Below, piece by piece: positions 1 through 5,812 of a stretch of 10,612 nucleotides of DNA. The notes under the pieces are model-generated. The model searched no databases. It saw only the letters and a program-made list of their open reading frames with translations, and was not told where the DNA came from. The DNA is taken from assembly GCA_002436085.1 (NCBI GenBank), contig DIXT01000011.1, positions 118,911 to 129,522 of the forward strand, in the 5' to 3' direction. The DNA is from Anaerolineaceae bacterium UBA6073 (GTDB lineage Bacteria; Chloroflexota; Anaerolineae; Anaerolineales; Anaerolineaceae). Position 1 is the stretch's first letter. Every line of letters starts with the position of its first letter. Made by a program: the position numbers and the translations under genes.

Positions 1-489
1 TGCGGCCTGTGCCCTTCAGGGTATCGTAGGGGCTGTATTCGTCGTTGCGAGGGAGCGCCAGCGACCACGGCAATCTCCCTACCAGCAATCACACGTATGT
101 TTTGGGTGAAAGAAGCATAACAACATAAGTGTGCCATGTTTTTTCGTGATTAGCCAAGAGGGAGACATAGAGCCCTCGGGTATCGCTTCGTGCCTTTCGC
201 GATGACGAAAAACAGGGGATCGCTTCGCAGGCGCGCAAGGGTAGAACATCCGTCATCGCGAGCCCCCGCTGCGGTAATTACAAGCAAGTAGGAACTACAA
301 GAAGGGGGCGTGGCGATCTGCCTGACTGCTCCACAGGGAGACAGCGTGCCCTTTGGGTATCGCTTCGCAGGACCTGTGCCCTTCAGGGTATCAGGATGAC
401 CAATGAATAATTGACAGGGAGATCGAGTCGCAGGACCTGTACCATTCAGGTTCGCGATGACGAAAACGCGGGCTCGCGCGTCCGATCGC
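1..489. repeat. Non-coding cluster of degenerate short repeats
   Basis: No credible gene is present; open frames here run through repeated DNA. Positions 40-80 carry a GTCGTTGCGAGGGAGCG-type element followed by GGCAATCTCCC, resembling the widespread intergenic palindromic 'CGTCATTGCGAGG...' repeats of bacterial genomes. Three longer degenerate units begin with GGGAG at about 158, 335 and 416. They share pieces such as GGGTATCGCTTCG (about 178 and 356), TCGCAGGACCTGT (366 and 428), CCTGTGCCCTTCAGGGTATC (6 and 373, altered at 436) and TCGCGATGACGAAAA (197 and 452). CGTCATCGCGA at about 252 is the inverted form of the last piece. The role is unknown; such elements usually sit between genes and may form stem-loops or terminate transcription. 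Confidence 0.75.
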
Positions 490-1062
490 TTACCCCCTCG
501 CCGCAATATACCTCAGCAGCGCCGCGGTCAGGCGGGCATCATCGATCGCGTGGTGCGTATTCGCCAGGTCCAACTGGCAGACCCGCCCCGCGAATTCAAG
601 CTTCTGGGACTTAAACCCGTTGTAGCGCGGGTTCCACTCCCCGTAATATGCCGCGAAAAGCTTCATCACGCAAAAAGCCTGCGCGTCCGCCAGCCCCGTG
701 CGGATGTTGTGCGCGGCGTTGGATTGGCGGATGAGCCGCATGTCAAAATCAGCGTTATAAATCCCAATCACCCGGTCGCGCAAAATCGGCTCAATTTCCG
801 CCCAGACCTGCGGCCAGCGGTCCGCGTTCACGACCATATCATCCGTGATTTCGTTCACCGCACTGGATTCCGCCGGGATGGGCACGCCCGGGTTCACCAG
901 TTTATCGTAGAGAGCGCGTCCTTCCGCGTCCACGATCCCAACCTCGATAATCACATCCCCCGGACCAGTTCCGGTGGTTTCGGTATCCAAAAAGAGCGGG
1001 TTGAGCGCCAGTACCTGTCTGGCACGCTGTATGACTTTTGGGTTGGCGACGGGATATGCCAT
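490..1062 (-). CDS. DEDDh-type 3'-5' exonuclease (DnaQ / DNA polymerase III epsilon-like)
   Basis: This 190-residue protein is a single exonuclease domain of the DnaQ-like DEDDh superfamily, which removes nucleotides from 3' ends with two metal ions. Motif I is LFLDTETTG, with D26 and E28. Motif II is YNADFDMRL, with D105. Motif III is HHAIDDARL, with H170 and D175 in the H-x4-D spacing that marks the DEDDh subgroup. All four acidic residues and the histidine are therefore present. There is no polymerase, BRCT or helicase domain, so it is a stand-alone proofreading, repair or RNA-trimming enzyme; the substrate cannot be told from sequence. The start is supported by an AGGAAGAGGA purine run at about 1070-1079, roughly eight bases ahead of the ATG. 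It is divergent from the methyltransferase gene and is followed by repeat-rich DNA. Confidence 0.93.
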   Translation of the reverse strand: MAYPVANPKVIQRARQVLALNPLFLDTETTGTGPGDVIIEVGIVDAEGRALYDKLVNPGVPIPAESSAVNEITDDMVVNADRWPQVWAEIEPILRDRVIGIYNADFDMRLIRQSNAAHNIRTGLADAQAFCVMKLFAAYYGEWNPRYNGFKSQKLEFAGRVCQLDLANTHHAIDDARLTAALLRYIAARG

Positions 1063-1208
1063 GCGCTGGTCCTCTTCCTATGTTAGGGTTTCACTTAATA
1101 TACCATCACCTGCCCTCCCGATAGGCTTAGGTTAATAACTCACCCGAAATCTGCCAACCAAATTCGCCAGGGAGAGCCTGCCCCTCACGCGCCGCCCGGC
1201 GCGGATGT

Positions 1209-1214
1209 TATAAT
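1209..1214 (+). promoter_or_regulatory. Possible -10 box for the methyltransferase gene
   Basis: A perfect TATAAT lies 30 bases ahead of the methyltransferase start, in a region that is otherwise GC-rich. No convincing -35 hexamer lies 16-18 bases upstream. A strong AGAGGA ribosome binding site follows at 1234-1239. Confidence 0.4.
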
Positions 1215-1244
1215 TTTCTTATCCCCAAACCCCAGAGGACCGCC

Positions 1245-1994
1245 ATGACGCAGCCGTACCAACGCTTTGCCCGGCACTACCACGAAGGTCACTATACGCA
1301 GTTTGCCCGTTGGGTGTCCGAAACGGTCTTCCCCCACTTCCAGCAAGCGCTTTCTTTTCAACCGCAGTCCTTGCTGGACTTAGCCTGCGGAAGCGGCATC
1401 TTTGCCGCCCACATGGCCGCCAAAGGCCTGCATGTTACCGGCCTGGATATCTCCCCGATGATGTTGGAAATCGCGCGGGAACAAAGCTCCTCGGTAAATT
1501 GGGTCGAGGGTGATATGAGCCGGCTGAAGCTCGCGGAGCGTTTTGACTGCGTTACCTGCTTTTTTGACAGCCTGAACTACCTGTTACATGCCGAGGAAAT
1601 TGCCCGCACATTCCAGGCAGTCAGCGCGCACCTGAACCCGGGCGGTTATTTTATCTTCGATATGAACACCATCTACGGTCTGGCGGTATCCTGGCAGCGT
1701 TTTCCGTATAACCTGAACCAGGATACCGAGGACTACCTGGAATTGATGGGCACCGCGTACGATTATGAACTGGATATCGCGGACGTACGCTTTATCATGT
1801 TCGAGAGGGAAGGCGAACGCTGGGCGCGCTTCGAGGAAATCCACCGCGAACGCGGCTATCATCTGGACGACATTCTGCTCATGCTGGAACAAGCCGGGCT
1901 GCAGCCGGGCTACATCCTGGGCGACCCAATGAGCCTGCGCCCGCTGGCGGAAAATGACGGGCGCGTCTGGATAACAGCGCAGAAACCTGGCTAG
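1245..1994 (+). CDS. Class I SAM-dependent methyltransferase
   Basis: This 249-residue protein has the Rossmann-type methyltransferase core. Motif I, LLDLACGSG (residues 43-51), is the glycine-rich SAM-binding loop. GLDIS (66-70) ends strand 2 with the acidic residue that holds the ribose hydroxyls. VEGDM (87-91) is the adenine-side motif. FDSLNYL and HLNPGGYFIFDM (to residue 140) form the motif IV and post-IV regions. The family (Methyltransf_25/11-like) includes enzymes acting on small molecules, lipids, quinones and proteins; the C-terminal half gives no obvious substrate clue. The start is fixed by AGAGGA five bases ahead of the ATG. Six bases separate its stop from the Sir2 stub, so the two were probably co-transcribed before the sirtuin gene was broken. 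Confidence 0.9.
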   Translation: MTQPYQRFARHYHEGHYTQFARWVSETVFPHFQQALSFQPQSLLDLACGSGIFAAHMAAKGLHVTGLDISPMMLEIAREQSSSVNWVEGDMSRLKLAERFDCVTCFFDSLNYLLHAEEIARTFQAVSAHLNPGGYFIFDMNTIYGLAVSWQRFPYNLNQDTEDYLELMGTAYDYELDIADVRFIMFEREGERWARFEEIHRERGYHLDDILLMLEQAGLQPGYILGDPMSLRPLAENDGRVWITAQKPG

Positions 1995-2000
1995 GCCGGC

Positions 2001-2081
2001 ATGCGCGGCGCATTGGAACAGACGGCGAAAATCCTGCGTGAATCAGAAAACAACGTCTTTCTGGGAGGGGCGGGGGTATCT
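2001..2081 (+). pseudogene. Truncated Sir2 (sirtuin) NAD-dependent deacylase, N-terminal stub
   Basis: An open frame from the ATG at 2001 to a stop at 2199-2201 encodes 66 residues. Only the first 27 look like a known family: LEQTAKILRESENNVFLGG followed by AGVS matches the beginning of Sir2 deacylases, which have a helix of the form ...ILKES and then the NAD-binding GGAGVSTESGIPDFR segment. After GAGVS, at about base 2081, the expected TESGIPDFR is replaced by unrelated residues (NAAQISNSLL...), and repeat DNA begins within about 20 bases. The catalytic His, the zinc-binding cysteines and the rest of the Rossmann fold are absent, and I found no 3' part of a sirtuin elsewhere in the window. 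The family call rests on a short motif. The gene was probably broken by arrival or rearrangement of the accessory segment, and the remaining peptide is unlikely to be active. Confidence 0.7.
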
Positions 2082-2094
2082 AATGCTGCTCAAA

Positions 2095-2127
2095 TTTCCA
2101 ACAGTCTCCTGATACCTATCCACGGAA
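2095..2127. repeat. Partial copy of the GC-rich intergenic repeat
   Basis: GTCTCCTGATACCTATCCAC here matches AATCTCCCGATACCCATCCAC-type sequence at about 3341-3362 and 5526-5546. It is the left shoulder of the repeat whose GCGCGCGGTATTTG core follows at 2139-2152. It marks the first recognisable accessory DNA after the Sir2 break. Confidence 0.6.
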
Positions 2128-2325
2128 GGGCACAAGCCGCGCGCGGTATTTGTGAAAACAGTGTAAAAACAGCAAAACTTTTTCCATGGTTGGATATATA
2201 ATCTATATAGCATTTATTCTAATCGGAGAGGTTCAGTTAACCAAGTGGAAGGGCAGCATAGCGTACTTTATTGGTCTGGCCATACGCTAAAAATGCGGTA
2301 TTTCAGAATTCCGTTTAATTATTAG
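2128..2325 (+). repeat. Duplicated leader region, copy 1 (ahead of HEPN gene)
   Basis: This copy of 198 bases pairs with 3371-3557. From GGGCACAAGCC to GTTAACCAAG (2128-2245) the copies differ at only two positions, apart from an 11-base insertion near 2154-2164 here. From 2246 to 2325 they remain alignable without gaps but differ at about 20 of 80 positions. The block contains TGGATATATAAT (TATAAT at 2197-2202), the conserved phrase CATTTATTCTAATCGGAG and GGTTCAGTTAACC. The gene begins about 160 bases after the TATAAT, so the leader may be long. A promoter or transcript leader shared by two accessory genes is the likeliest role. Confidence 0.85.
2197..2202 (+). promoter_or_regulatory. Possible -10 box in leader copy 1
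   Basis: TATAAT sits inside an AT-rich stretch (TGGATATATAATCTATATAG). No good -35 hexamer is seen at standard spacing. Its exact conservation in copy 2 (3429-3434), 154 bases ahead of the second gene, supports function. Confidence 0.4.
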
Positions 2326-2361
2326 CTGCGCGACCTCGCAGCACCGAAAGATGACTGGTGG

Positions 2362-3123
2362 ATGGCTAATGTGAAAACACAACCGCCCTGGGCTTCTGGT
2401 CCTGGAGAAATACTCAAACACGGTCTGGAATTGCTCAAGAGGGACTCCGACACAAATCGGCGTTTGGCTATGATCAGCATTGATAACGCTGTCGAGTTGA
2501 TGATGAAGACTTATCTGCGCCTCCCGCAACGTGTTACAAGACTGAAAATCTCAAGGAGCGAGTATCAGGAATTCGCGGAGAGTTTTCCAAAGTTGCTAGA
2601 TGCTCTCGAAAAGTACGCTGGTGACAAAATCGACGGGATAAACTTGGGTGAGATTGAGTGGTATCATACAATTCGTAACGAGTTGTATCACCAGGGTAAT
2701 GGACTCACCGTAGAGCGAGACAAAGTCGAGGTTTATGCCGAACTTGCTAATGTTTTGTTTACAAACCTTTTTGGCTTTAGATTGGTTCAACCTGAAGAAG
2801 ACAAGACTAAAATCTTAGGTGAGTATATGCAGGCTTGGGTGGGTTTTGAAAAGACTCTCGCTGATGCCGCCTTGATTTTGGGTATTGACACACGTGGAAG
2901 ACCAGTTTTACCTTTACAGGTAGTCGAAGTCCTTGCCCGAGAAGGTTTTATCTCGAAGGGCGAACTGGATGAAATAAACCAACTTCGCCAAACTCGGAAT
3001 CAAATAGTACACGGTGTCCAAAATTACAAGGATACATTGCATCCTGGAATAGTCGAAAGACTTGTTTCTATCACGAATGAATTACGGAAACGAATACAAT
3101 CAAGGCGAAAGGAAGTCGCTTAA
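2362..3123 (+). CDS. Protein with two HEPN-type (R-N-x3-H) motifs, putative ribonuclease
   Basis: This 253-residue protein is mainly helical and appears to have two related halves. Each half ends in the R-x4-H motif with an Asn after the Arg that defines HEPN ribonuclease domains: IRNELYH (R105, H110) after the helix IDNAVELMMKTYLRL (40-54), and TRNQIVHG (R212, H217) after WVGFEKTLADAALILG (159-174). HEPN proteins cut RNA as toxins, as abortive-infection effectors or inside CRISPR systems, usually as dimers that bring two R-x4-H sites together. A tandem arrangement could do this within one chain; that is inference. I do not recognise a named family. The start is uncertain: ATG 2362 has GGTGG touching it, whereas GTG 2371 in the same frame would have the same GGTGG nine bases upstream. 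Base composition is more AT-rich than the flanking core genes. It has no antitoxin-like partner next to it. Confidence 0.82.
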   Translation: MANVKTQPPWASGPGEILKHGLELLKRDSDTNRRLAMISIDNAVELMMKTYLRLPQRVTRLKISRSEYQEFAESFPKLLDALEKYAGDKIDGINLGEIEWYHTIRNELYHQGNGLTVERDKVEVYAELANVLFTNLFGFRLVQPEEDKTKILGEYMQAWVGFEKTLADAALILGIDTRGRPVLPLQVVEVLAREGFISKGELDEINQLRQTRNQIVHGVQNYKDTLHPGIVERLVSITNELRKRIQSRRKEVA

Positions 3124-3135
3124 GTCAAGAAGTTA

Positions 3136-3208
3136 CCTAATAAGCGCTTGCAAGCCGACAGCTTCGCTGCGCTCTGCTCAGCGGCGGCTGAAGCGCAGGC
3201 CGTTAGCA
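3136..3208 (+). other. attC-like cassette recombination site
   Basis: Thirteen bases after the HEPN gene's stop comes a 73-base imperfect inverted repeat organised like an integron attC site. The outer arms CTAAT (3137-3141) and GTTAG (3202-3206) pair with one G-T wobble. GCGCTT (3144-3149) pairs with AAGCGC (3191-3196). AGCCG (3153-3157) pairs with CGGCT (3185-3189). The two inner helices are interrupted by GCA on one side against a single G on the other, resembling the extrahelical bases of attC. The right core GTTAGCA only partly fits the GTTRRRY consensus. It could instead be a simple transcription terminator, but it lacks a T tract. Confidence 0.6.
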
Positions 3209-3263
3209 AACATTATTGAGTCAAAGCCCTCAATTTCGCCACCCCTCTTTGAGTAAAGATCGC

Positions 3264-3370
3264 CTCTGATCGCGCCGGTCTCAGACCGCGCGCGGTATTT
3301 GACCGTCAGGCCTCCAATCTTCTGCAACACTTGATCGCGCCAATCTCCCGATACCCATCCACTTTGTAGT
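3264..3370. repeat. GC-rich tandem-unit repeat, copy between HEPN and Abi genes
   Basis: The sequence matches 5455-5565 over two successive units. The first is CTCTGATCGCGCCGGTCTC, a short palindrome CGGTCTCAGACCG, then GCGCGCGGTATTTGACC and GTCAGGCCTCCAATC. The second is TGATCGCGCCAATCTCC and GATACCCATCCAC, leading into another GCGCGCGGTATTTG core (3382-3395). The copies differ by single-base indels, which argues against a coding function. Confidence 0.8.
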
Positions 3371-3557
3371 GGGCACAAGCCGCGCGCGGTATTTGTAAAA
3401 ACAGCAAAACTTTTTCCATGGTTGGATATATAATATATATAGCATTTATTCTAATCGGAGGGGTTCAGTTAACCAAGCAGAACTGCAGTATAACAAACTT
3501 TTTTGGCCTGGCTATAGGGTAAAAATGTGGGATATCTGACGTCCGTATAATTAATAG
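3371..3557 (+). repeat. Duplicated leader region, copy 2 (ahead of Abi gene)
   Basis: This is the 187-base partner of 2128-2325. Identity is nearly complete up to GTTAACCAAG (3477) and then falls sharply to roughly three quarters for the remaining 80 positions. The copy lacks the 11-base insertion of copy 1. TATAAT lies at 3429-3434 and a GGAGGGG purine run at 3457-3463, the latter too far from any start codon to be a ribosome binding site for the gene. The Abi gene starts 30 bases after this copy ends. Confidence 0.85.
3429..3434 (+). promoter_or_regulatory. Possible -10 box in leader copy 2
   Basis: TATAAT in TGGATATATAATATATATAG is the exact counterpart of 2197-2202. It lies 154 bases ahead of the Abi gene start. 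The -35 region is not recognisable. Confidence 0.4.
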
Positions 3558-3587
3558 TTGGGCGCTAAGTAACAAGTTAGGTAGTAA

Positions 3588-4421
3588 GTGGCTGATTTAT
3601 CAATTTTCGAGCAAATGAAATTTGAAACGCTTTTTGGTATGGCGGGCGGTTATGTGCTCGACTTTTCAAATAGATCATTTCAAGCATTTATAGAGACCTG
3701 TACTGATATTGATGTGTATGATGAAAAATACAACTATTACAGCGGTTCTAAAGCGAACAGGTTAAGAGCATTTTGGAAAGAAGAATCCAATTACATCGTT
3801 GGAAAACTGCTGCTAGATTTGTTAGAGTATTGTAAAACGAAGAAACTAACTTCTTATTCGGGAATAGAGTCAGCGGAACAGGCACTATTTGATGAGTGTT
3901 ATGCAATTGCCGATAGACTGCACCAAGACACAAAACTTGAGAATATTGATGTAATCCAGCCATATTCTGAGGAGAGGGATTTTGCTCTATTAGCCAAATC
4001 AATAAGAGAAAGTATTCAAAAAAACGAACCTGAGACCGCCCTGGATAGGTTACATACTTTTGTTGTAAAGTATTTCAGGCGGTTGTGTGATAAGCACGGA
4101 ATTTCTTATGATAAAGACAAGCCCTTGCAAAGCATATTTGGTGAATACGTCAAATTTTTAAAACAAAACAGCATTATTAATTCCGCAATGGCCGAAAGAA
4201 TTTTGAAATCATCCATTTCGGTTTTAGATGCATTTAACGATGTTCGAAATAACCACAGTTTTGCTCACGACAATCCTATTTTGAATTATGGCGAAAGTAT
4301 GTTGATATTTGGCAATATAACCAATCTGATAGAATTTATCGAATCAATAGAAGGAAAAGAAACGGAAAAAGCAGAACTTGAAGAAGAATCGAATGAAGAT
4401 TGGGGAGAAATTCCTTTTTAG
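3588..4421 (+). CDS. Abortive infection (Abi C-terminus) family protein
   Basis: This 277-residue protein resembles the two-domain abortive-infection family that ends in an 'Abi C-terminus' domain. The N-terminal part (about 10-85) has GYVLDFSNRSFQAF (21-34) and GSKANRLRAFW (53-63), a signature I associate with the N-terminal domain of this family. The C-terminal part (about 150-252) carries RNNHSFAH (R220, H227), the HEPN-like R-x6-H pattern, followed by the helix of the Abi C-terminus. The last 25 residues are acidic and probably disordered. The expected role is a growth-arresting RNase or effector during phage infection; activity is inferred. The GTG start is taken because it gives the usual short stretch before FEQMKFE. 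The ribosome binding site is weak (AGGT, 3579-3582); ATG 3615 is an alternative. The gene is AT-rich relative to the core genes and sits behind leader copy 2. Confidence 0.85.
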   Translation: MADLSIFEQMKFETLFGMAGGYVLDFSNRSFQAFIETCTDIDVYDEKYNYYSGSKANRLRAFWKEESNYIVGKLLLDLLEYCKTKKLTSYSGIESAEQALFDECYAIADRLHQDTKLENIDVIQPYSEERDFALLAKSIRESIQKNEPETALDRLHTFVVKYFRRLCDKHGISYDKDKPLQSIFGEYVKFLKQNSIINSAMAERILKSSISVLDAFNDVRNNHSFAHDNPILNYGESMLIFGNITNLIEFIESIEGKETEKAELEEESNEDWGEIPF

Positions 4422-4435
4422 GTTTCAGTATAGCC

Positions 4436-4490
4436 GCCCACCAAGCGGTTGCAGCCGACACATTCTACTTGCTCACGGTGGCTAATGGGC
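4436..4490 (+). other. Decayed attC-like hairpin after the Abi gene
   Basis: GCCCACC at 4436-4442 resembles an RYYYAAC left core (one base off GCCCAAC). Its first five bases pair with TGGGC at 4486-4490. Inside, AGCC (about 4453-4456) can pair with GGCT (about 4480-4483). The phrase AAGCGGTTGCAGCCGAC is similar to AAGCGCTTGCAAGCCGAC in the site at 3136-3208, which is the main reason for relating the two. The right core AATGGGC departs from GTTRRRY, and the span of 55 bases is short, so this would be a degenerate site. Confidence 0.4.
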
Positions 4491-4528
4491 AAGCTATTGG
4501 GTTGCTTGTCAATAGGCAAAAAAAGTAA

Positions 4529-5404
4529 ATGCAATTATCCGTCTTTGATGTACCGCCCCAAAAAACCGAGATGCTAAACATCTATCACGATGAAAGCGGC
4601 ACTGACATAGCCCATGAAAGATTTCAATTGCATGGGGCTTTAATGGTTCCAACAGAAAAATTGCAAACGGCTCTTGAAGTATTAAAAATATCAAGGGATG
4701 GCTACGATGGAAAAATACACTTTGTAGACTTGCGAGATAAAAGTTCCAGCCTTAAAGCTACTGTTGCAGCAAAATGGTTGAAAATATTTTTTACTGAAAT
4801 CTCAAATTATTGTTTCTACAAGTGTATGATTGTTGATATGCACTCCCGCGCTTTTGACAAGAAAAGATTTGCTAAGCCTTATTTGCTCTACAACAACACA
4901 GCCCTGCTTGCGGTTTTCAGTGGAATTGCTTGGTCATTCAAAAAATATGACAAAGTAACTCTCTCGATTTTCTCAGAAGCGCTTACACGCTCAAAGGACG
5001 ATAATTTTGAGACTTACCTTCCAAGTGAATTAATAAATCGTTCTCGCAATAGAAAAAACTGCCCCAATGTAATTGTGCCTTCAATGAAAGTAACTCTTGT
5101 TAATGGCGACCCTCGAAAAGTAGAACCTGATTTAGCATGTCATTGTGAATTTATTCAATTAACTGATTTAATTACGGGCTCAATCAGTCAGGCTTTAAAT
5201 GCGAATGCTTCGCAGGAAATTAAAAAAAGTTTGGGCGAATTAGTGGCAAGTTGGATAGGTGATACGAGATTACCGCCCTGGTTACAGGAAAAACATTTAC
5301 ATCGTCGCTTTTCAGTGTCGTGTTATCCAAACAATAATGGGGATTTTTTTGATGTCAAACTTGCTATAGTGGAAAAGAATCAGTTAAGATTTGAAGGGTT
5401 TTAA
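4529..5404 (+). CDS. DUF3800 domain protein, putative RNase H-like nuclease
   Basis: This 291-residue protein matches the DUF3800 pattern. Near the N-terminus, NIYHDESGT (17-25) has the paired acidic residues D21 and E22 at the end of the first strand. HGALMV and IHFVDLRD follow as later strands. Near the C-terminus, EFIQLTDLITGSIS (207-220) is the family's Q-L-x-D-L helix, with D213. DUF3800 is predicted to adopt an RNase H-like fold, and its members are frequent in mobile and defence contexts, but their substrate is not established. Two starts are possible: ATG 4529, used here, or ATG 4571, which would begin directly at MLNIYHDES; neither has a clear ribosome binding site. It lies 107 bases after the Abi gene with no leader repeat of its own, so it may be read from the upstream promoter. 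AT-rich like its two neighbours. Confidence 0.85.
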   Translation: MQLSVFDVPPQKTEMLNIYHDESGTDIAHERFQLHGALMVPTEKLQTALEVLKISRDGYDGKIHFVDLRDKSSSLKATVAAKWLKIFFTEISNYCFYKCMIVDMHSRAFDKKRFAKPYLLYNNTALLAVFSGIAWSFKKYDKVTLSIFSEALTRSKDDNFETYLPSELINRSRNRKNCPNVIVPSMKVTLVNGDPRKVEPDLACHCEFIQLTDLITGSISQALNANASQEIKKSLGELVASWIGDTRLPPWLQEKHLHRRFSVSCYPNNNGDFFDVKLAIVEKNQLRFEGF

Positions 5405-5812
5405 TATCACAAGCGTTAAGCTAACACGGCGTACAGCGGACGGTGGGGGCTGCGCTCTGATCGCGCCGGTCTCCAGACCGCGCGCGGCAATTGACCCTCA
5501 GGTCTCCAATCCTACTGATACTGCCAATCTCCAGATACCCATCCACGACTTGGTGGGCAAAAGCAGCGCGCGGTATTTGACCGTCAGGCCTCCAAACGCC
5601 TGCAACAGACTTTTTGCAGACCTGCGGTCAAAACCCTTTCATAATCAGGAGACCCTGAAAGAACGATATAAACGATTAGAATCACGGCCAACCTGAGCAA
5701 GAAAGAAGCGCGGAAATACCTGCCGCCTGAAAGCCAGACCGAGTAGACGCTCTGAGCGGCAGCCTTCAGTACCCAATTCAATTCAGCCGGTATTCCGAAT
5801 GTACGGCACAGC
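5405..5812. other. Non-coding stretch between DUF3800 and uracil glycosylase genes
   Basis: This 408-base region begins with GTTAAGC (5415-5421, a full match to GTTRRRY) overlapping GCTAAC (5420-5425). Next comes ACGGCGTACAGCGGACGG, which aligns with the left arms of the two attC-like sites. No matching right arm (GTTAGC) is found downstream, so this would be half a site. The GC-rich repeat takes over from 5455 to about 5610. From 5611 to 5812 I see no gene, no strong hairpin and no sirtuin 3' remnant. Confidence 0.6.
5455..5610. repeat. GC-rich tandem-unit repeat, copy after the DUF3800 gene
   Basis: Two units lie in tandem. CTCTGATCGCGCCGGTCTCC, AGACC and GCGCGCGGCAATTGACC (core 5480-5493) form the first. 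GCCAATCTCCAGATACCCATCCAC leading to GCGCGCGGTATTTGACCG (core 5566-5579) and TCAGGCCTCC forms the second. The order is the same as at 3264-3395, but here the second unit continues with GACCGTCAGGCCTCC instead of the leader. The five cores in the window (2139, 3288, 3382, 5480, 5566) all lie inside the accessory segment. Confidence 0.8.

Larger units (their letters stand above)
3124..3587. other. Non-coding stretch between the HEPN and Abi genes
   Basis: This 464-base gap holds, in order: the attC-like hairpin (3136-3208); about 55 unassigned bases including a T-rich/A-rich inverted pair (TTGAG...CTCAA, 3216-3233); the GC-rich repeat (3264-3370); the second leader copy (3371-3557); and GTTAGGT at 3577-3583, which fits the GTTRRRY core consensus of cassette sites and lies just ahead of the Abi gene. 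Short open frames cross the repeats but are not conserved between copies, so I call no gene. Confidence 0.6.

Noticed and set aside
150..506. Minus-strand open frame of 118 codons in the left repeat cluster
   Set aside because: It consists of translated repeats (KGTGPAKRYPKGT and similar) and overlaps the end of the exonuclease gene; no family resemblance and no ribosome binding site.
2182..2325. An open frame without ATG across leader copy 1 (and its counterpart in copy 2), giving similar peptides such as NRRGSVNQ-x-E-x-Q
   Set aside because: No usable start codon at a ribosome binding site, and the differences between the copies fall mostly in first and second codon positions, which is not what protein selection would leave.
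3178..3378. Minus-strand open frame of 66 codons through the GC-rich repeat
   Set aside because: The equivalent repeat at 5455-5610 has indels and stops in this frame, so the frame is not maintained.
2111..5580. The recurrent GC-rich repeats as a CRISPR array
   Set aside because: The repeats are irregularly spaced over kilobases with genes between them, vary in sequence, and lack uniform spacers.
2001..5812. The accessory segment as an insertion sequence or prophage
   Set aside because: No transposase, integrase, terminal inverted repeats or phage structural genes are visible; the repeats are internal and mosaic.
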